Shown piece after piece: positions 30,199 to 41,756 of a DNA stretch of 64,000 nt. Below the pieces are notes generated by a model. That model made no database searches and had not been told where the DNA came from. It saw nothing but the letters and a program-made list of their open reading frames with translations. Source of the stretch: Sympetrum striolatum (Eukaryota; Arthropoda; Insecta; Odonata; Libellulidae); contig CANPUZ010000046.1 of assembly GCA_947579665.1 (NCBI GenBank), positions 930,001 to 994,000 on the forward strand, read 5' to 3'. How positions within the stretch are numbered: position 1 is the first letter of the stretch; the number at the start of each line of letters is the position of its first letter. Position numbers and translations under genes: made by a program.

Positions 30199-30545
30199 GC
30201 TGTTAGAAAATCAATCTATGAGACTATTAACTAACCTAAACATCCTAGGAAATGGACAATAATACAAGTAATTTGTTTTAACAAATTGTTTATCAAAGAT
30301 ATCAGTCAATTAAGTAGAATTTGGTGCATGAAAATTTATGCAACTTAGTAATGTTGGACAGTCTGGCTAATAATTTATCAATTTGAAAATAAATTAAGGA
30401 TCCAACCGCTTTCTCCTTTGCGATAAGCTTACATTACCGAAGGTGATATCTTAGGAAAAAAATATCCAATGCAGTAAATCACCCACAAAGAAGTTTGAAA
30501 AATCTGCGCAAACCTATGTATTAATATCTAAAAGATGAGAAAAAA

Positions 30546-31213
30546 TCTGATGTGGCCAGCACATGACTTTCTCCATGCATAAGATGTAAATATTTATCTA
30601 CAACAGTATTTTCGAACTCTATATTCAATCTAAACTTGGAAGATTAGTGATTAATTGATATCATATTATCTTTTACGCTACAAACATTATTAATAATGTT
30701 TTTCGGGACATGTTCGAAGAAAAACGATGAAATTGGCCTTTCGCCCCAGTGCTCAGAGCGCCAACGAAGTACATAATCAGCAACTTCCGGTTTAAGTATT
30801 TCCTGAATTACTCCTAAACAATCAGTTATACAAAAATATGTTTCATACAAAAGTTATAGTAAATTATATTATCTAAAACTTTTACAAATAATAGAATATA
30901 CCTAAATATCAGATTAATTGAGATATTTTGCCAAAACGGAAATTTGCTTCGACGAATAAAGCTCGACTTCCGATTTACTCCAAAAACTAATCAACTCTGA
31001 CAGCACCCACCACAGTGCTATATATGAAGTTTGGTATATATACAACTAATAGTTTTCATGTTAGAGCGCCAACAATCACACATACACAGACATCATTCCG
31101 AAGATGGTCAAAACGTGTTGTAGGGACCCCAAAACTTGTATTTCCGTTGAAATCTCGAAGTTGATTTTTTCATGAAAACAATAGTTTCTCTATACTTCAT
31201 ATATGGAGAAAGT
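30546..31213 (-). mobile_element. Helentron-like candidate, copy 2
   Basis: It begins TCTGATGTGGCCAGCACATG then ACTTTCTCC, and ends CTTCATATATGGAGAAAGTG, the same family as 22251-23273 in the opposite orientation. The flanks GATGAGAAAAAA and AAAAATAAAGAAATAC are continuous at about 3556-3585, which is an unoccupied relative of the target. It contains one GGAAGT unit set and a shortened microsatellite. Confidence 0.7.
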
Positions 31214-31640
31214 GAAAAATAAAGAAATACAGTACTAGTAGGTACTTCCACGCGATACATAAATAAGAATCTGTTTACATTGTAATTGTATGCTATGAGA
31301 AAAAAATAAATATTACAAAAACATCCTAATGAAATTACAAAATTATATAATAAAAAATAATAATAAAAACAAATCAAAAGAAGGAAATTGCAGGAATACA
31401 CTATGAGAAATTAATAAATATCACAAAAAATAAAACATTCAAATATTAAAAATTGATTTGAAGATGAAGTATACTAAAATGACATGGGAAAAATTTAACA
31501 GTTGAGTAAAAATGGTAAATTAATAAATATGAATGGAAATAGAGCAATAAGTACAACTAAGGTTACTTTTGTGTTCATTCTGTTATTTTGTAACCTACTG
31601 AACAAAGCTCATATTAAAGCAAAAATGCTCCCATCCCAAT
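31214..31640. repeat. continuation of repeat also at 3590-3960
   Basis: The sequence after the Helentron-like copy (ATACATAAATAAGAATCTG and following) resumes the dispersed repeat seen at 3590 onward. The rest is AT-rich with no gene. Confidence 0.4.
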
Positions 31641-31647
31641 GTATATA

Positions 31648-31724
31648 CAGTCCTGGCCAAAATTAACGCAGCACCTCCCAAGCGATCCTTACGACCGGTG
31701 ATGCGTTAATTTTGGCCAGGAGTG
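31648..31724. mobile_element. 77-bp Tc1/mariner-type miniature foldback
   Basis: CAGTCCTGGCCAAAATTAAC and its inverse GTTAATTTTGGCCAGGAGTG make ~35-bp arms around a ~10-bp centre. They are flanked by TA (31646-31647 and 31725-31726). The ends match Tc1-type inverted repeats. It is small enough to be almost entirely hairpin. Confidence 0.8.
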
Positions 31725-31934
31725 TACCTCACAGAGCAGGGGTTCACAACCTTGTAGCAACTGCGTATCGCTTGAATTTTTTAGAAATTTTGGCATACCA
31801 ACAGTCCTATATTTTTAAGTATCAAAAGGCTTGTTTTATTTTAATGAAATTGCAGGGAAAACTTCATATTTTATTATTAACTCACTTGTTTTTCAACCCT
31901 TTATCAAGGCATCAATAAATACATACATACCATA

Positions 31935-32840
31935 CAAGCAAAAGTTGATTGCATACTGCAAGCATATGTTTAAAGCAGTATACTTTGAAGAGACTTATTA
32001 AAAACTTTAAAAGAATTACCATGTATTACCTCAGTTCACATGCATGGCTGTAGAATTTTCACCTTTTCGGTAATTGAATCATAATTAATTTGAAATTACT
32101 GCCATAAGTTTAAAATAGTATGGCTACCTGCTGTCAAACACAGGATCTTTTGGAAGATGTGAATACATATAACTTCCTGGTTGAAATAAAAATTATTTTA
32201 TTCAAATTTTAAGTTGACATCATACCAGGAAGGTCCAAAATTGAGACTCTGTTATCCCCATCTGAAATGCATTGAGTAATGTAAATGGCTCTCTGGGATC
32301 GAACCAACCACGATCAGGGAAACCTAAAACACTGTATATGAAATATATCTATGATCTTTATTCACATCCAAGTTTGAAGTTTCTATGTTATCGGGAAGGG
32401 GTTAAAAAAATCTTTAAAATCGTATCAGTTACTAAATTTAGAAATGACTGGTGTCAAACCCAGGACCTATTAGCTATTGTGAATATACATTATGGCTTTT
32501 TAGGACTTGATCTTATTTAATGCTAAGTTTGAAGTCGATATCATGCCGGGAAGTACCTAAAATTTGTTTCCGTTATCTCTTTAAGAAATGCATTGAGGAA
32601 TGTAAATAACTCATTGGGATTGAACCAAAGACCATCAGTGAAACACTAAAAAGCTACATAGAATATATTTATGATGTCTATCCACATACCGATTTTCAAG
32701 TTTCCATATTATTGGGAAGTGATTCAAATAAAATCTTCAAAACTGCCGCAATGCATTTTAAAATGGAGAAAATTGCCTTGACCTAACGTCGAACCAAGGA
32801 TAATCTTCGAAGATGTATTTATGGATTTTGACGGATGTGC
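31935..32840 (+). repeat. B-box-type repeat array, divergent copy
   Basis: It starts with the tip-like hairpin TTGCATACTGCAAGC (31945-31965). It carries five T-arm-like motifs near 32133, 32297, 32453 (GTCAAACCCAGG), 32616 and 32787 (CGTCGAACCAAGG), spaced 156-171 bp. It is the inverted counterpart of 19375-20260. No gene. Confidence 0.65.
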
Positions 32841-33373
32841 ACGGCTCATACGGTGATATTGCAGAAAAAGTTATCAATAATTGTTTTACAATATACTGCT
32901 TCCTTAAAAGCAAGTTAAGGGCTTTAGATGGAGTATTATTAAAGTAAATGACATTTATGCTTGAGTTGCTTAACCTGGTTATTATCATAGAGAAGTAGAA
33001 ATCATACACTAAGTTTTAAGGCTAATTAAATCTGGTATCTGTTTAATATTAAAAATAATCACAGATATTTGAAATTTATCAGATGCGAGGGTTTGTTCAT
33101 ACTTTTTGGACTTCAAAATAATCAAGACCTGTTAGCACCAGCTAAGAATTTTTAATCTTTTAACATAGATCAATCACAACAGAAACGAGTCTTAATTTTC
33201 AATTTTCATATGATATGCATTATGGACAATGCACTAGAAAATTAGTAATGTTAGAACAAGTGGTGTGAATCATCAGTAGAAGCTTCATCTTCATTAACGT
33301 CTGATCATCTTCGTAACTAAGGAAATAAAAAAATACAATAGCTAGGGAACTATTTAGGTGAAAATATTATTTA

Positions 33374-33631
33374 TCAGCATATTGACCTTCTTAATTGACG
33401 TTCGTCCTTAGAATCATTGATAGATTGCACATATTTATTTATATCTTGTAGAAACTCTCCCGTTTCACTTTGTATCTTTTGGTAGAATGCTTGAGCTAAA
33501 CAAAATATGTTTAATTAGTACCCAAGCATAAATTAATTATTACATTAATTAAACTATCGCGAAACATTATTACCGATCATATTCATTTTCTCATGCTGCT
33601 GAATGCCAGTGGAATCTTCCTCGAAACTCAT
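33374..33631 (-). CDS. small two-exon gene, ~59 residues, helical protein
   Basis: Exon 1 (33631-33574) starts ATG with MSFEEDSTGIQQHEKMNMI and ends at GTAATA. After a 78-bp intron, exon 2 (33495-33374) begins after TTTGTTTAG, restores the frame with an Ala codon and reads QAFYQKIQSETGEFLQDINK, then YVQSINDSKDERQLRRSIC and TGA. The product is hydrophilic and probably helical, with no signal peptide or membrane segment. The segment ETGEFLQDIN..KDERQLRR faintly resembles the N-terminus of RPAP3/SPAG1 proteins, but no TPR exons follow. A good acceptor at 33317-33319 (TTATTTCCTTAG on this strand) suggests a third exon if exon 2 is spliced earlier. The ORF is short, but the splice signals and phase agree. 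Confidence 0.55.
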
Positions 33632-33782
33632 GGTCGAAACCCTAACATTAGTTATCTAGTCGAGTTTCAAAATTGATGACAAACAACTGAAATTTTACCT
33701 TATTGAAGTCGTATGGTTGAATCTAAGCGGGAAGAAATATCTTTCAAAATAAAATATAAGTTATAATTCTTGTTCAATTAAT

Positions 33783-34220
33783 TAAGAAACTGGATGTTTT
33801 GGAAAATCGTATTTTAAATAATTTGGCTATCCGCAGAGAAAGTGGTTTCAATTCTAATGAGCTAACATAATTCCAAGAAAGAAGCTGAAAAAAACTAGTG
33901 CAGTGCTTATCAAAATAAATTTTGTTTTCATTATAATCCAATTTCATTTCAAAAAACCATCAGCGGTATTCAAAAACATTATTTAAAATAATACTGCTCT
34001 CCAGAGGCAATGGTTTAATACAATATGTCCTAATTGAATATCAAGTAAATAGTCGAGAAGAAACTCTTGTAGTACTGATCAAAATAAAATTCATTTTTAT
34101 CAAAATAAAATTCATTATAATCAAATTCATTAAAAAACAAATAGCGATATTCAGAAATCTTATTTCAAATATCCTTGTTTTGTAGAGGCAATGGTTTAAA
34201 TTAAAATGTGTGGATATGAA
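33783..34220. repeat. local tandem repeat, about three ~170-180-bp units
   Basis: Similar units are anchored by ATTTTAAATAATTTGGCTATC (33811), ATTATTTAAAATAATACTGC (33979) and TTATTTCAAATATCCTTG (34159), each followed by a GGTTT(A/C)AA motif. They lie just upstream of the small minus-strand gene and may be part of its 5' region. No ORF. Confidence 0.55.
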
Positions 34221-34559
34221 ATGAAGAGAATAGAAGTTTGACTTAGATATTTTTAACAGTTGATTATTGTTTCTTCGTCTTGGCCACTTCATCAAGTCGC
34301 TACAGAGTTTTGCATAGCATTTAATCGAATACGTAATTTCCAACTAATTTCTTTCAAATACGTTTATAATATGGTATTATTTGATTTAATTTAATAAATT
34401 CTAACTTAATACTGAAGGGAGGATCGCTTATCCAGGATTCCAAATTACGGAAGCATCTAAACAACAAAACCATAAATGAGGTATCTTTAAGTTCCCGGCA
34501 GCGAAACAACTGAATACCATAAAGTCATGGAACAATCCATGATAAAGTTTTGTAAACAT

Positions 34560-34740
34560 CATCACCGCAATATGGCCGCCGAGGTCTCCCTGTTTTGGTC
34601 GTAGGAAGATGAAGAGACGATTTTCCGCGCGAAACATAATTTATAGCTTTTTCCCGTATCGTATATATATCGCGCGGATGTTTTTTAACTTTCCTAAGAA
34701 AACGTGTGACGATAATACGCAAACGCATGAAACATATTTA
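34560..34740 (-). promoter_or_regulatory. CpG-rich island, possible promoter
   Basis: This stretch has many CpG dinucleotides (ATGGCCGCCGAGG, TCCGCGCGAAAC, TATCGCGCGGATG) in otherwise CpG-poor AT-rich sequence. TATAAATT occurs on the minus strand near 34640. It could be the promoter of the small gene at 33631 or of something on the plus strand. It is not mobile-element-like as far as I can see. Confidence 0.3.
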
Positions 34741-35187
34741 TGCAGAAATAGCGATCTTCCACCTTATGTATAAAATTTAGGAGTTTCATTTGCTAGAATC
34801 TTAATTTAATCTTATGCTTAAGCGCATATAACCATGGAAAAAACATAAGCTATTCCTGGTAAATCAATAAGATCTCTGGTTCGTACAGATTTACAACTTT
34901 CATAATCAATTTGAGAGCTAATTGCGTGTTTAATGGTACGTTATTCCTCCAATTTCATGTTATATATGATAGTGATATGTTAAAAGACGAAATTAATTAA
35001 GGTAAAATGTGAAATTTTACCATTATTTTTTCTTCTGGAATGGAACAAAGAGTTCGTAAGTATCAAATTTATTATACTAATTTAGCAGCGTTTGCAGTTT
35101 CACACAGTTACACTGGTACTGAAATTTTGATTTTATGCAGCTGATGTTAAAGCATAAGAGGAAGCATAAGAGGGTAAAACCCTCCAG

Positions 35188-35412
35188 AAAGTGCCTATTC
35201 CAACCACTTCTAGAGCAGTGAGTTCTCATGCAGCGAGAAGTGCCAATGTGGAAAAAGAGATAAGGATTAAAAAAGTCAGCAAATCTATGAACCATAATCA
35301 AGGCCTTCATGTAAAGAAAATGAAAGCAGTAGAATTTGACATAGAATTAGAAGAAGCAGCGAGAAGAACTATTCGAATCAAACGAGGCAGCAGGAAGAAC
35401 TATTTAAGTTAA
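35188..35412 (+). CDS. basic ORF, possible exon, function unknown
   Basis: The frame after CCCTCCAG reads KVPIPTTSRAVSSHAARSAN and ends EEAARRTIRIKRGSRKNYLS with TAA. It is rich in Lys/Arg and has no recognised domain. An upstream ATGGAACAAAGAGTTC followed by GTAAGT (35040-35061) looks like a tiny first exon, but its phase does not join this frame by the obvious acceptors. It may be a decayed gene. Confidence 0.3.
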   Translation, partial: KVPIPTTSRAVSSHAARSANVEKEIRIKKVSKSMNHNQGLHVKKMKAVEFDIELEEAARRTIRIKRGSRKNYLS

Positions 35413-36199
35413 ACACTGAATATTGGAAATAAAAAAATCAGAAGATCAAAGGTAAACTAGAGCGTATCTAAGCATGCCATTCTTTGACTAAAATTTATAT
35501 GCTTTATTTATGTCATTGATATAAGAAAAACCAAGTTATTTACCATAAGAATTCATCATCTCGATTATTTCAGAATGAAAATTCTGGCGAATTTCTTTTT
35601 GATCACAGGAATTGATTAAGAATATATCAAATCAGTGATTCATTGTACCAATCAAAAGGTCGTGCATGAAATTAGCTTTAATGAAAAACCATAGCAATAA
35701 GATTTTTCATTCTATTAGAATTAATTCACGACAGACCATATCCTGGGTCAGTTACGCATTATTTTAGGAATGTGACGACGAATCCCTGCCCAACTAAAAC
35801 ATAAAATGGATCAATTATAGTAATTTCTATAATAACAAAAATATTCATTTTTTTTAATCAGCAGTAAGCATGTTAAACAGCCAGGTATCAAGAATCAGTG
35901 CACGCTGTATGTGATGGTTGAAGTTATGAAGGTGAAAAGCTACCTGAACCTTTTGTTTATATTCCTAAATGGAATGGTGTGTACTTAAATTTGATCGTTT
36001 TCAAAGTGAAATAAGTATGCTTGTTAATTTGTCAATAACTGCGCCATCACTTTCTCAACCAGTGGTAACTCTAGTAAATGTGTTTTACCTCTGGACACTT
36101 CCCCTCCGCGTGGGAAGCAGCTAATGTTCTTCCTAATTAAAAACCGGCGACAGAAACTCTGTGAGGTCCCATCTCTGCTCTCTGGCAGTTGTTTGTTAG
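35413..36199. other. no recognised features
   Basis: AT-rich sequence with no domain, terminal repeat or RNA gene that I can support. Confidence 0.4.
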
Positions 36200-36249
36200 A
36201 ATTCTGACTTTGGACTCCACCTCTCTCCAGTGCAACATGGTTTCTTTCC

Positions 36250-37010
36250 TGGACGCTCATGCCTCACCAATCCCTCCTCCCTTCATGCAGTTGAAACGAT
36301 TCAAAGTAATTCTCAATTGGATGTTTGTTACATCAACTTTGCCAAAGCGTTGACTTCCTCAACCACTCTCTCCTAATACACAAACTTCAACATTGATATG
36401 GCATTCACAGTAATTTTCTTTCCCTAATTTTAATTTAAATAAAATTAATTAAATTCTTTAAGGAAATTAATTAAATTAGCTTTATTTTCTATAGAATCTC
36501 CCAAATGTCATTACAAATGAAAGCCAGGTATGATTATTTGCTGATGACTGCAAAACTTTTAGAAAGATCAATACCAAAAGTGACTGTTCCTTCTCTCCAA
36601 GACTCGATTTATTCTACCACAGCACGGTCCCCTCCTGGAAGTTGAATTTAAATCCAGAAAAGTGTTGTCATTTCCATCACTTTAAAAAAGAAAAACATTT
36701 GTAATGACTACCTCATAAACAATAGCTGCATTCCTAAAGGTACTTCATGCAAATATCTAGGGGTATTTATTGATGAAAAGCTAAACTTCTCTGAGCATAA
36801 AATCAATAAAATAAAATTTAATATACTAATAATAATTGTTAATTATATGACATTTATATAACATATCTAAAAATTGAGGTGGAAACAAGGTCAAAGATGC
36901 AATATTTTACAGAAAGGTCTTTCATCTACCTGGCACTACTGCTAAGAAGCATTTGTATAAATAATTAAACTTCCATTTCCGGCGTAAATGCATGTCTGGT
37001 TCAGAACATT
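36250..37010 (+). pseudogene. decayed LINE reverse-transcriptase relic
   Basis: Scattered frames on the plus strand give a fingers motif (HGFFPGRSCLTN), the palm (VCYINFAKAFD then NHSLLIHKL), LFADDCKTFRKI (the FADD box), WKLNLNPEKC and KYLGVFIDEKLNFSEH. All are in the right order but interrupted by stops, shifts and an AT-rich insertion around 36420-36490. It is an old copy of a Jockey/CR1-like LINE similar to that at 17905. Confidence 0.75.
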
Positions 37011-37314
37011 CTGAAACACAGCTACTATGAGAAAGAAGAAGCAAAAAAACACAAAAAGATATGGAATTTTAAAACTCTCATGGGTCGATTCGACCCAGAC
37101 GCTAGTACTTGAGAATTACAGACACTCTTCTTTATCCGAAGAGTAGGCAAGCAAATACTGGTTTGAATTTTACAGTTAACACTAGCTTCCAGTAAATTTC
37201 TGGTTCTTTATTATTTAGGAATTAGATTGTTAAAATATATAAATATTTTATACACAAATACACCACGCAAATTTGTTGATATTTTTGTCTGAATTCTCTC
37301 AGTTTCGACTTGAA

Positions 37315-37470
37315 TGTGATATTCCACGGCTAAAATAAGAATCTTTGTTCAATTTCCTTTCTTTTGATATCCATCTCGTTTTCGTACGACTATTATTTCT
37401 GATTTAATCCAGCGAAAGAAAAAATGCATGCATTGGATCAAAATGAACTGTACGTGCATTTCTGTTGTTT
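37315..37470. repeat. dispersed repeat shared with 15040-15205
   Basis: It contains TTTCGTACGACTATTATTTC and surrounding sequence in the same order as at 15118. The region 37471-38076 downstream has a tRNA-like half (37545-37590) and otherwise no gene. Confidence 0.5.
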
Positions 37471-37544
37471 CTAATTTAAAATAGTTTTCCAAAACAAGCG
37501 AATTAATACCCAACTTTTCTACAGGTAAAATACGGAAGTGAGGA

Positions 37545-37590
37545 CTTGGCTGGGACTCGAACCTGGGTCTCCCACTTTCCGGGCAGGTAT
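37545..37590 (-). repeat. tRNA 3'-half-like sequence, probable SINE fragment
   Basis: The minus strand reads GGAGACCCAGGTTCGAGTCC followed by CAGCC. It has an exact B box (GGTTCGAGTCC) and a foldable T-arm. Upstream D-arm and A-box sequence is not convincing, so it is not a tRNA gene. Confidence 0.4.
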
Positions 37591-38078
37591 TCTATACTTT
37601 CCATCTATTCTGTATTTATATTCTCCCTTTCTATCCTTTGTGAAAGTACAGAAAGATTTGTACAACTCCTTAATGCTAGAACAGTTGCAATGTGTTCAAA
37701 TTTATTTTATTTTTAACGTGTTCCATGTTCTATCAGGCAAAGGCTCTTGACAGGTCATATGTTTGCATAAAAATCTTACACAGCAAATAAGGAAATATTG
37801 TCAGCTTAACCCTAACATGAGATAACAACAGTAATCATCTAATTACATGAATATTTTCATTTATTCCAATAAAAAATTGTATCAAAGTAAAGAGATAATA
37901 TGATGTTAGAACGGTGCATTAAATATCAATAACTAAGTAACTCTCTTGCAACAGATTTTGTGAAATTAAGACCATTTATTCCATAATCTATTTCTGCTTT
38001 ATATTTATTGAGTAAATTTGGTAATAAATAATTTAATTCTCTTTCTCCATGTTTATTATAAAGTTTAGGTACAACATA

Positions 38079-38951
38079 CGAGGCTTGTCCAGAAAGTAAG
38101 TGTACTGAATTTATGAAGGTTACAAAAATTTTTATTTGAACAAAACAATTACCTGGTTACATTAGTACATATGTAAGCTATTATTCGACATAGTCACCAT
38201 TCCACTCAATGCAGATGGTGAACCGGGGTATTCATTTTTTGATGCCTTCCTCGAAGTAGTTTCCCGCCAAACCCTTCGTCTACTTCTCCACCTCCCCCTT
38301 CACCTCCTCGTTGGTTGAAAATCTTTTTCCACCCATGTGCAGCTTCAGGGAGGTAAAAAGATAGTAATCTGAAAGTGTTAGGTCAGGGGAATCGCAGGAT
38401 GGTACAGGACATCTCATTTAAACGAGGCGAGCAATTCCTTCGCCTTCACTCGATTCAACTTGCGTTGGTCTGTCAGCTGTTTTGGGACCCTCCTCACAGA
38501 TAGTTTCCGATATCCGAGGGTTTCTGTGATGGTTTTGTGTAGCAGAGATCTGGAATTTCGTCAGTCACAATTGAAGGTCTTCCGCTCTTCTGATCATCAT
38601 CGCACAGACGTACGACTGTTTTTAAACTCGCGACACCACTTGAACCCACTAGTACGATTCATAACTTTATCACCATATGCAGTTTCTACCTCATTATAAA
38701 CCTCAAAACGGAGTTTTTCCCTTCCAAACCAGGCAACGGATGACGCCGCATATTTCGCACTTTGCGGGATATTGGGTTGACATTTTTCACGAAACCTATT
38801 GTCATGTCGACATTTCTCGACGTACTGACATTGAACTAGTCTTGTTGAGGATGGGAGAAATCAGGCTACATGGCAGAGTAGCCAAAATGTCAGAAAATAA
38901 ATCCCTCCAGCCATGAGAGCCTCAGTACACTTACTTTCTGGACATGCCTAG
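38079..38951 (-). mobile_element. internally deleted mariner
   Basis: The ends CGAGGCTTGTCCAGAAAGTA and the complement of CTAGGCATGTCCAGAAAGTA are flanked by TA (38077-38078 and 38952-38953). The minus strand retains an N-terminal transposase stretch (WFGREKLRFEVYNEVETAYG, then VRDDDQKSGRPS) typical of mariner HTH regions. It then decays into stops, and the catalytic triad is not present. The 873-bp length indicates internal deletion. Confidence 0.85.
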
Positions 38952-39019
38952 TAGAATATGATTCTCAAATTATAATTATTATCTAGTATTACTTGATTCT
39001 TCTTTTTATCATGGCAGTT

Positions 39020-39480
39020 CTTCAGAGTGATGAAATCATTGCCAGAAAAATTGCAATTTTGAACCTCAATGTCATGGGTTCAATTCCAGAGGGCCCCAAA
39101 GTCCCAGATGTTCCCATTTAAAAGCATTGCTTTGATTTTCGGAAATTAAAAAAAAATACTTTCTGGTTAGGTAGAGAATCAAATCTCTAGGAGCCTATAT
39201 ATTGTATATGGTCATGATCTATCAAAAACATAAATGACATTCACGGAAAAAGTCCTGGGTTCGATGCTAGGATGATGCAAAAATCTGCCCTTTAAAATAC
39301 ATTGAGGAAGTTTTTCATTAATTTTTTTGATGCTGTTATCAAAATGATAGGAAGTTCTTGCTCTGCTAGAAGTTGTATATTAAAAATCCATTTAAAAAAA
39401 AAATTATAAAAGACCATGCTGTTCCTGGGTTCGATGCCAGAGCACATTAAAATTTCTCGCATGAGATAATGAATATATGT
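39020..39480 (-). repeat. B-box-type repeat array, truncated
   Basis: Three T-arm-like motifs occur: ATGGGTTCAATTCCAG (39074), CTGGGTTCGATGCTAG (39255) and CTGGGTTCGATGCCAG (39424). The sequence around them matches the right arm of the 10253-12205 palindrome. It stops where the CR1-type LINE fragment begins. Confidence 0.7.
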
Positions 39481-39484
39481 GAAA

Positions 39485-40400
39485 ATAAATAACTGAGTCA
39501 TGTGCAAATATCCTCTCAATGCTAACTATCTCGTCACTCAAGTCATTGGTGTAAATAAGGAAAAGAAGAGGTCCAATTACACTGCCTTGAGGTACGGAAG
39601 AGGTAACTTTGACTCCATTTGAGCTAACGCCATACAGTACAACTTGTTGTTCCCTCTCGTAGAGAAAATCCTTAACCCAGTCGACTACTTCCTTGTTAAT
39701 GCCCGCTAGTTTTAGTTTGTGAATTAGTTTGTAGTGGGGGACTCTATCGAATGCTCTTTTGAAATCGAGGAAAATAGCGTCCGCTTGCTTTTTACCCTCG
39801 GCAGACTTTCAGATATCGTGTACAAATGGAGCAAATTGGGTTTCGCATGATCGGGACTTTCGAAAACCATGTTGGTTTGCGTCGAGGAATTCATTTCCAT
39901 CTGAAAATTCCATGAGTGAGCTTACGACAATATGTTCCATTACCTTTCCGGACAGCGAAGTTAATGATATAGGTCTATAATTTCCTGGGTCCTCCTTTAA
40001 TCCGCTTTTGTAAACAGGAGTAATATTAGCTAATTTCCAATCGGATGGGACCCTACCTTCATTTATCGATTGACAAAATAAAAGTTTGAGATAAGGGGCG
40101 ACGCTTTCTGCCAGTTCTTTAAGCACTCTTGCTGGAATGCCTTCTGGCCCTGGCGACTTATTTGGCTTAATTTTGCCTAAGATTTTAACTATACCGTCTG
40201 TCGTAAAACTTATATTTGGCATGGAATCCAGTATATTAACCTTAGGGAGAACTCTATGTTACAATCTGATGTGAATACGCTTTGGTAAAATTCGTTTAGA
40301 AAGTTCGCTTTCCACTTCGAATCGCAAGTAATGTTACCTTCAATATCCCTTATGGAGCTCACTGTTTGTACCTTTCCCAGTACATGTACCATACATGCTA
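39485..40400 (-). pseudogene. CR1-type LINE reverse transcriptase fragment
   Basis: The minus strand, from 40392 downwards, gives a pre-RT segment (ITCDSKWKANFLNEFYQSVF) and the RT fingers (KPNKSPGPEGIPARVLKEL, then NYRPISLTSLSGKVMEHIV, then HGFRKSRSC). After a frameshift near 39808 come the palm (IFLDFKRAFDRVPH) and SVPQGSVIGPLLFLIYTNDL. The FADD catalytic box itself has decayed. Truncated at both ends. The separate 3' end at 41757-42405 lies on the wrong side to belong to this copy. Confidence 0.85.
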
Positions 40401-41756
40401 TATTTCAACATGAAAACCACCTATGTTCATAATAATCACACGAAAACGTATCGCCTTAAAATGTCTTAGCTTAAGATGATTCATAACAAAGAAGCGGTTC
40501 TTTACTTTTTTTATTTTTTGCGACAGTTTTAGCATACCTAAATCTAAGTTAAAGATGGGTTTAACATCCCATTAATATTTCCTCTTAGGTGCAGCAGTGA
40601 ATATATTTTTGATAACCTAAAGAATTGAATAAGATTTCATATGAGCTAGTAATTGTAGAATTACTCAGTGAATCAACATTAGTAACACCAATAAATTAAT
40701 TTTGAATAGTAATAATTCAATTTCTTGGAATAATCTGTGAGGAATGTGAACAAAAGTAACTTGGTAGATATATATCATTAATATGCCTAATAATTAGAAT
40801 TAGAATATAGAATTTGTTTGATTAAGATGGGTCATCTTATGTGTTCCTGCTACCATATTCTGATGAGTGGAATATTGTCATTTGGTACAGAGAAAAATGT
40901 ATCTTTCGTATACTTTTGCCGCAGTCTTGATCATGGCTGTGATGAAATGAAAGCTACTGAGGTATGAGTGAATGTATTAATACTGATTAAAGGTCTCTCC
41001 TTATGGACTGACAAGAAAAGTGTTACTCATAGAGTCCTTGAGATTCATTTAGGTGTACATGTTCCGCTAATGTCATTCCAGCTTATAAAAGAAAGCAATG
41101 GCAAACTACCTCACTCCTCATCCTGCCTAGTGAGTCTCATTCCTCTCTGCTTTTAGTAGCTTATATCCAAGGAGGTGAGGTACCAACTGGTCTTTGTGCT
41201 AAATACTTTACTGACGGAGCAACTTATGTATGTGAATGTTGTAAAATTGAATCGAAACTGTTGGTTTATAAACAAGAATATGTTTTACGAATTTCATTCA
41301 TGAAACCTGCTGATGAAGTGCAGTAGAAATTAAAAATAATCAAATAAAAAATAGAGTGTAAAATTCAATTAATCCTATTATGATCTTCCCAAAATTTCGT
41401 TAACTAATTCTGAATGAATTCTTTTTACAGTGTACCAATGGCTGGGCGAAATAGAAAACTTGACCAACAGTTTGCATGAAAGCCGTTCACCGTATTGTTA
41501 ACCAGAGTTTTGCGGCCCCAAAGACCCCACGAGGTCATCAGCATCTTCAGTGGATTGATACAAGAAGGATCTACTTCACGGGTTAGTAACTAATTACTTT
41601 TTCCTAAAGTAGATGTATCTACACTATCTAAAGCGGAAGCTACTTAAGGCAAACACCTGTTCAAGTCAGAAGCTTCAATAATATTACGGAGACTACACAA
41701 GGTGTTTTGCAGGAAAAGTCTTCTCTAAGGCAAAACATGCGTAACTTAGATGGAAA
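40401..41756. other. no convincing gene
   Basis: Mostly AT-rich unique-looking sequence. A 62-codon frame (40968-41156) and a segment at 41440-41590 after a TTTTTACAG acceptor were examined, but neither has a recognisable domain or closed exon structure. Confidence 0.4.

Noticed and set aside
35040..35061. Tiny start exon ATGGAACAAAGAGTTC with GTAAGT
   Set aside because: The splice donor looks good, but joining it to any visible acceptor gives an early stop, so I could not build a gene from it.
37545..37590. Possible tRNA gene on the minus strand
   Set aside because: The B box and T-arm are good, but the acceptor stem, D-arm and A box cannot be completed, so it is scored only as a tRNA-like fragment.
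41440..41590. Possible exon after TTTTTACAG, or ribozyme-like CTGATGA on the minus strand
   Set aside because: The plus-strand frame has stops within the first 15 codons, and the minus-strand motif lacks a GAAA box and pairable stems.
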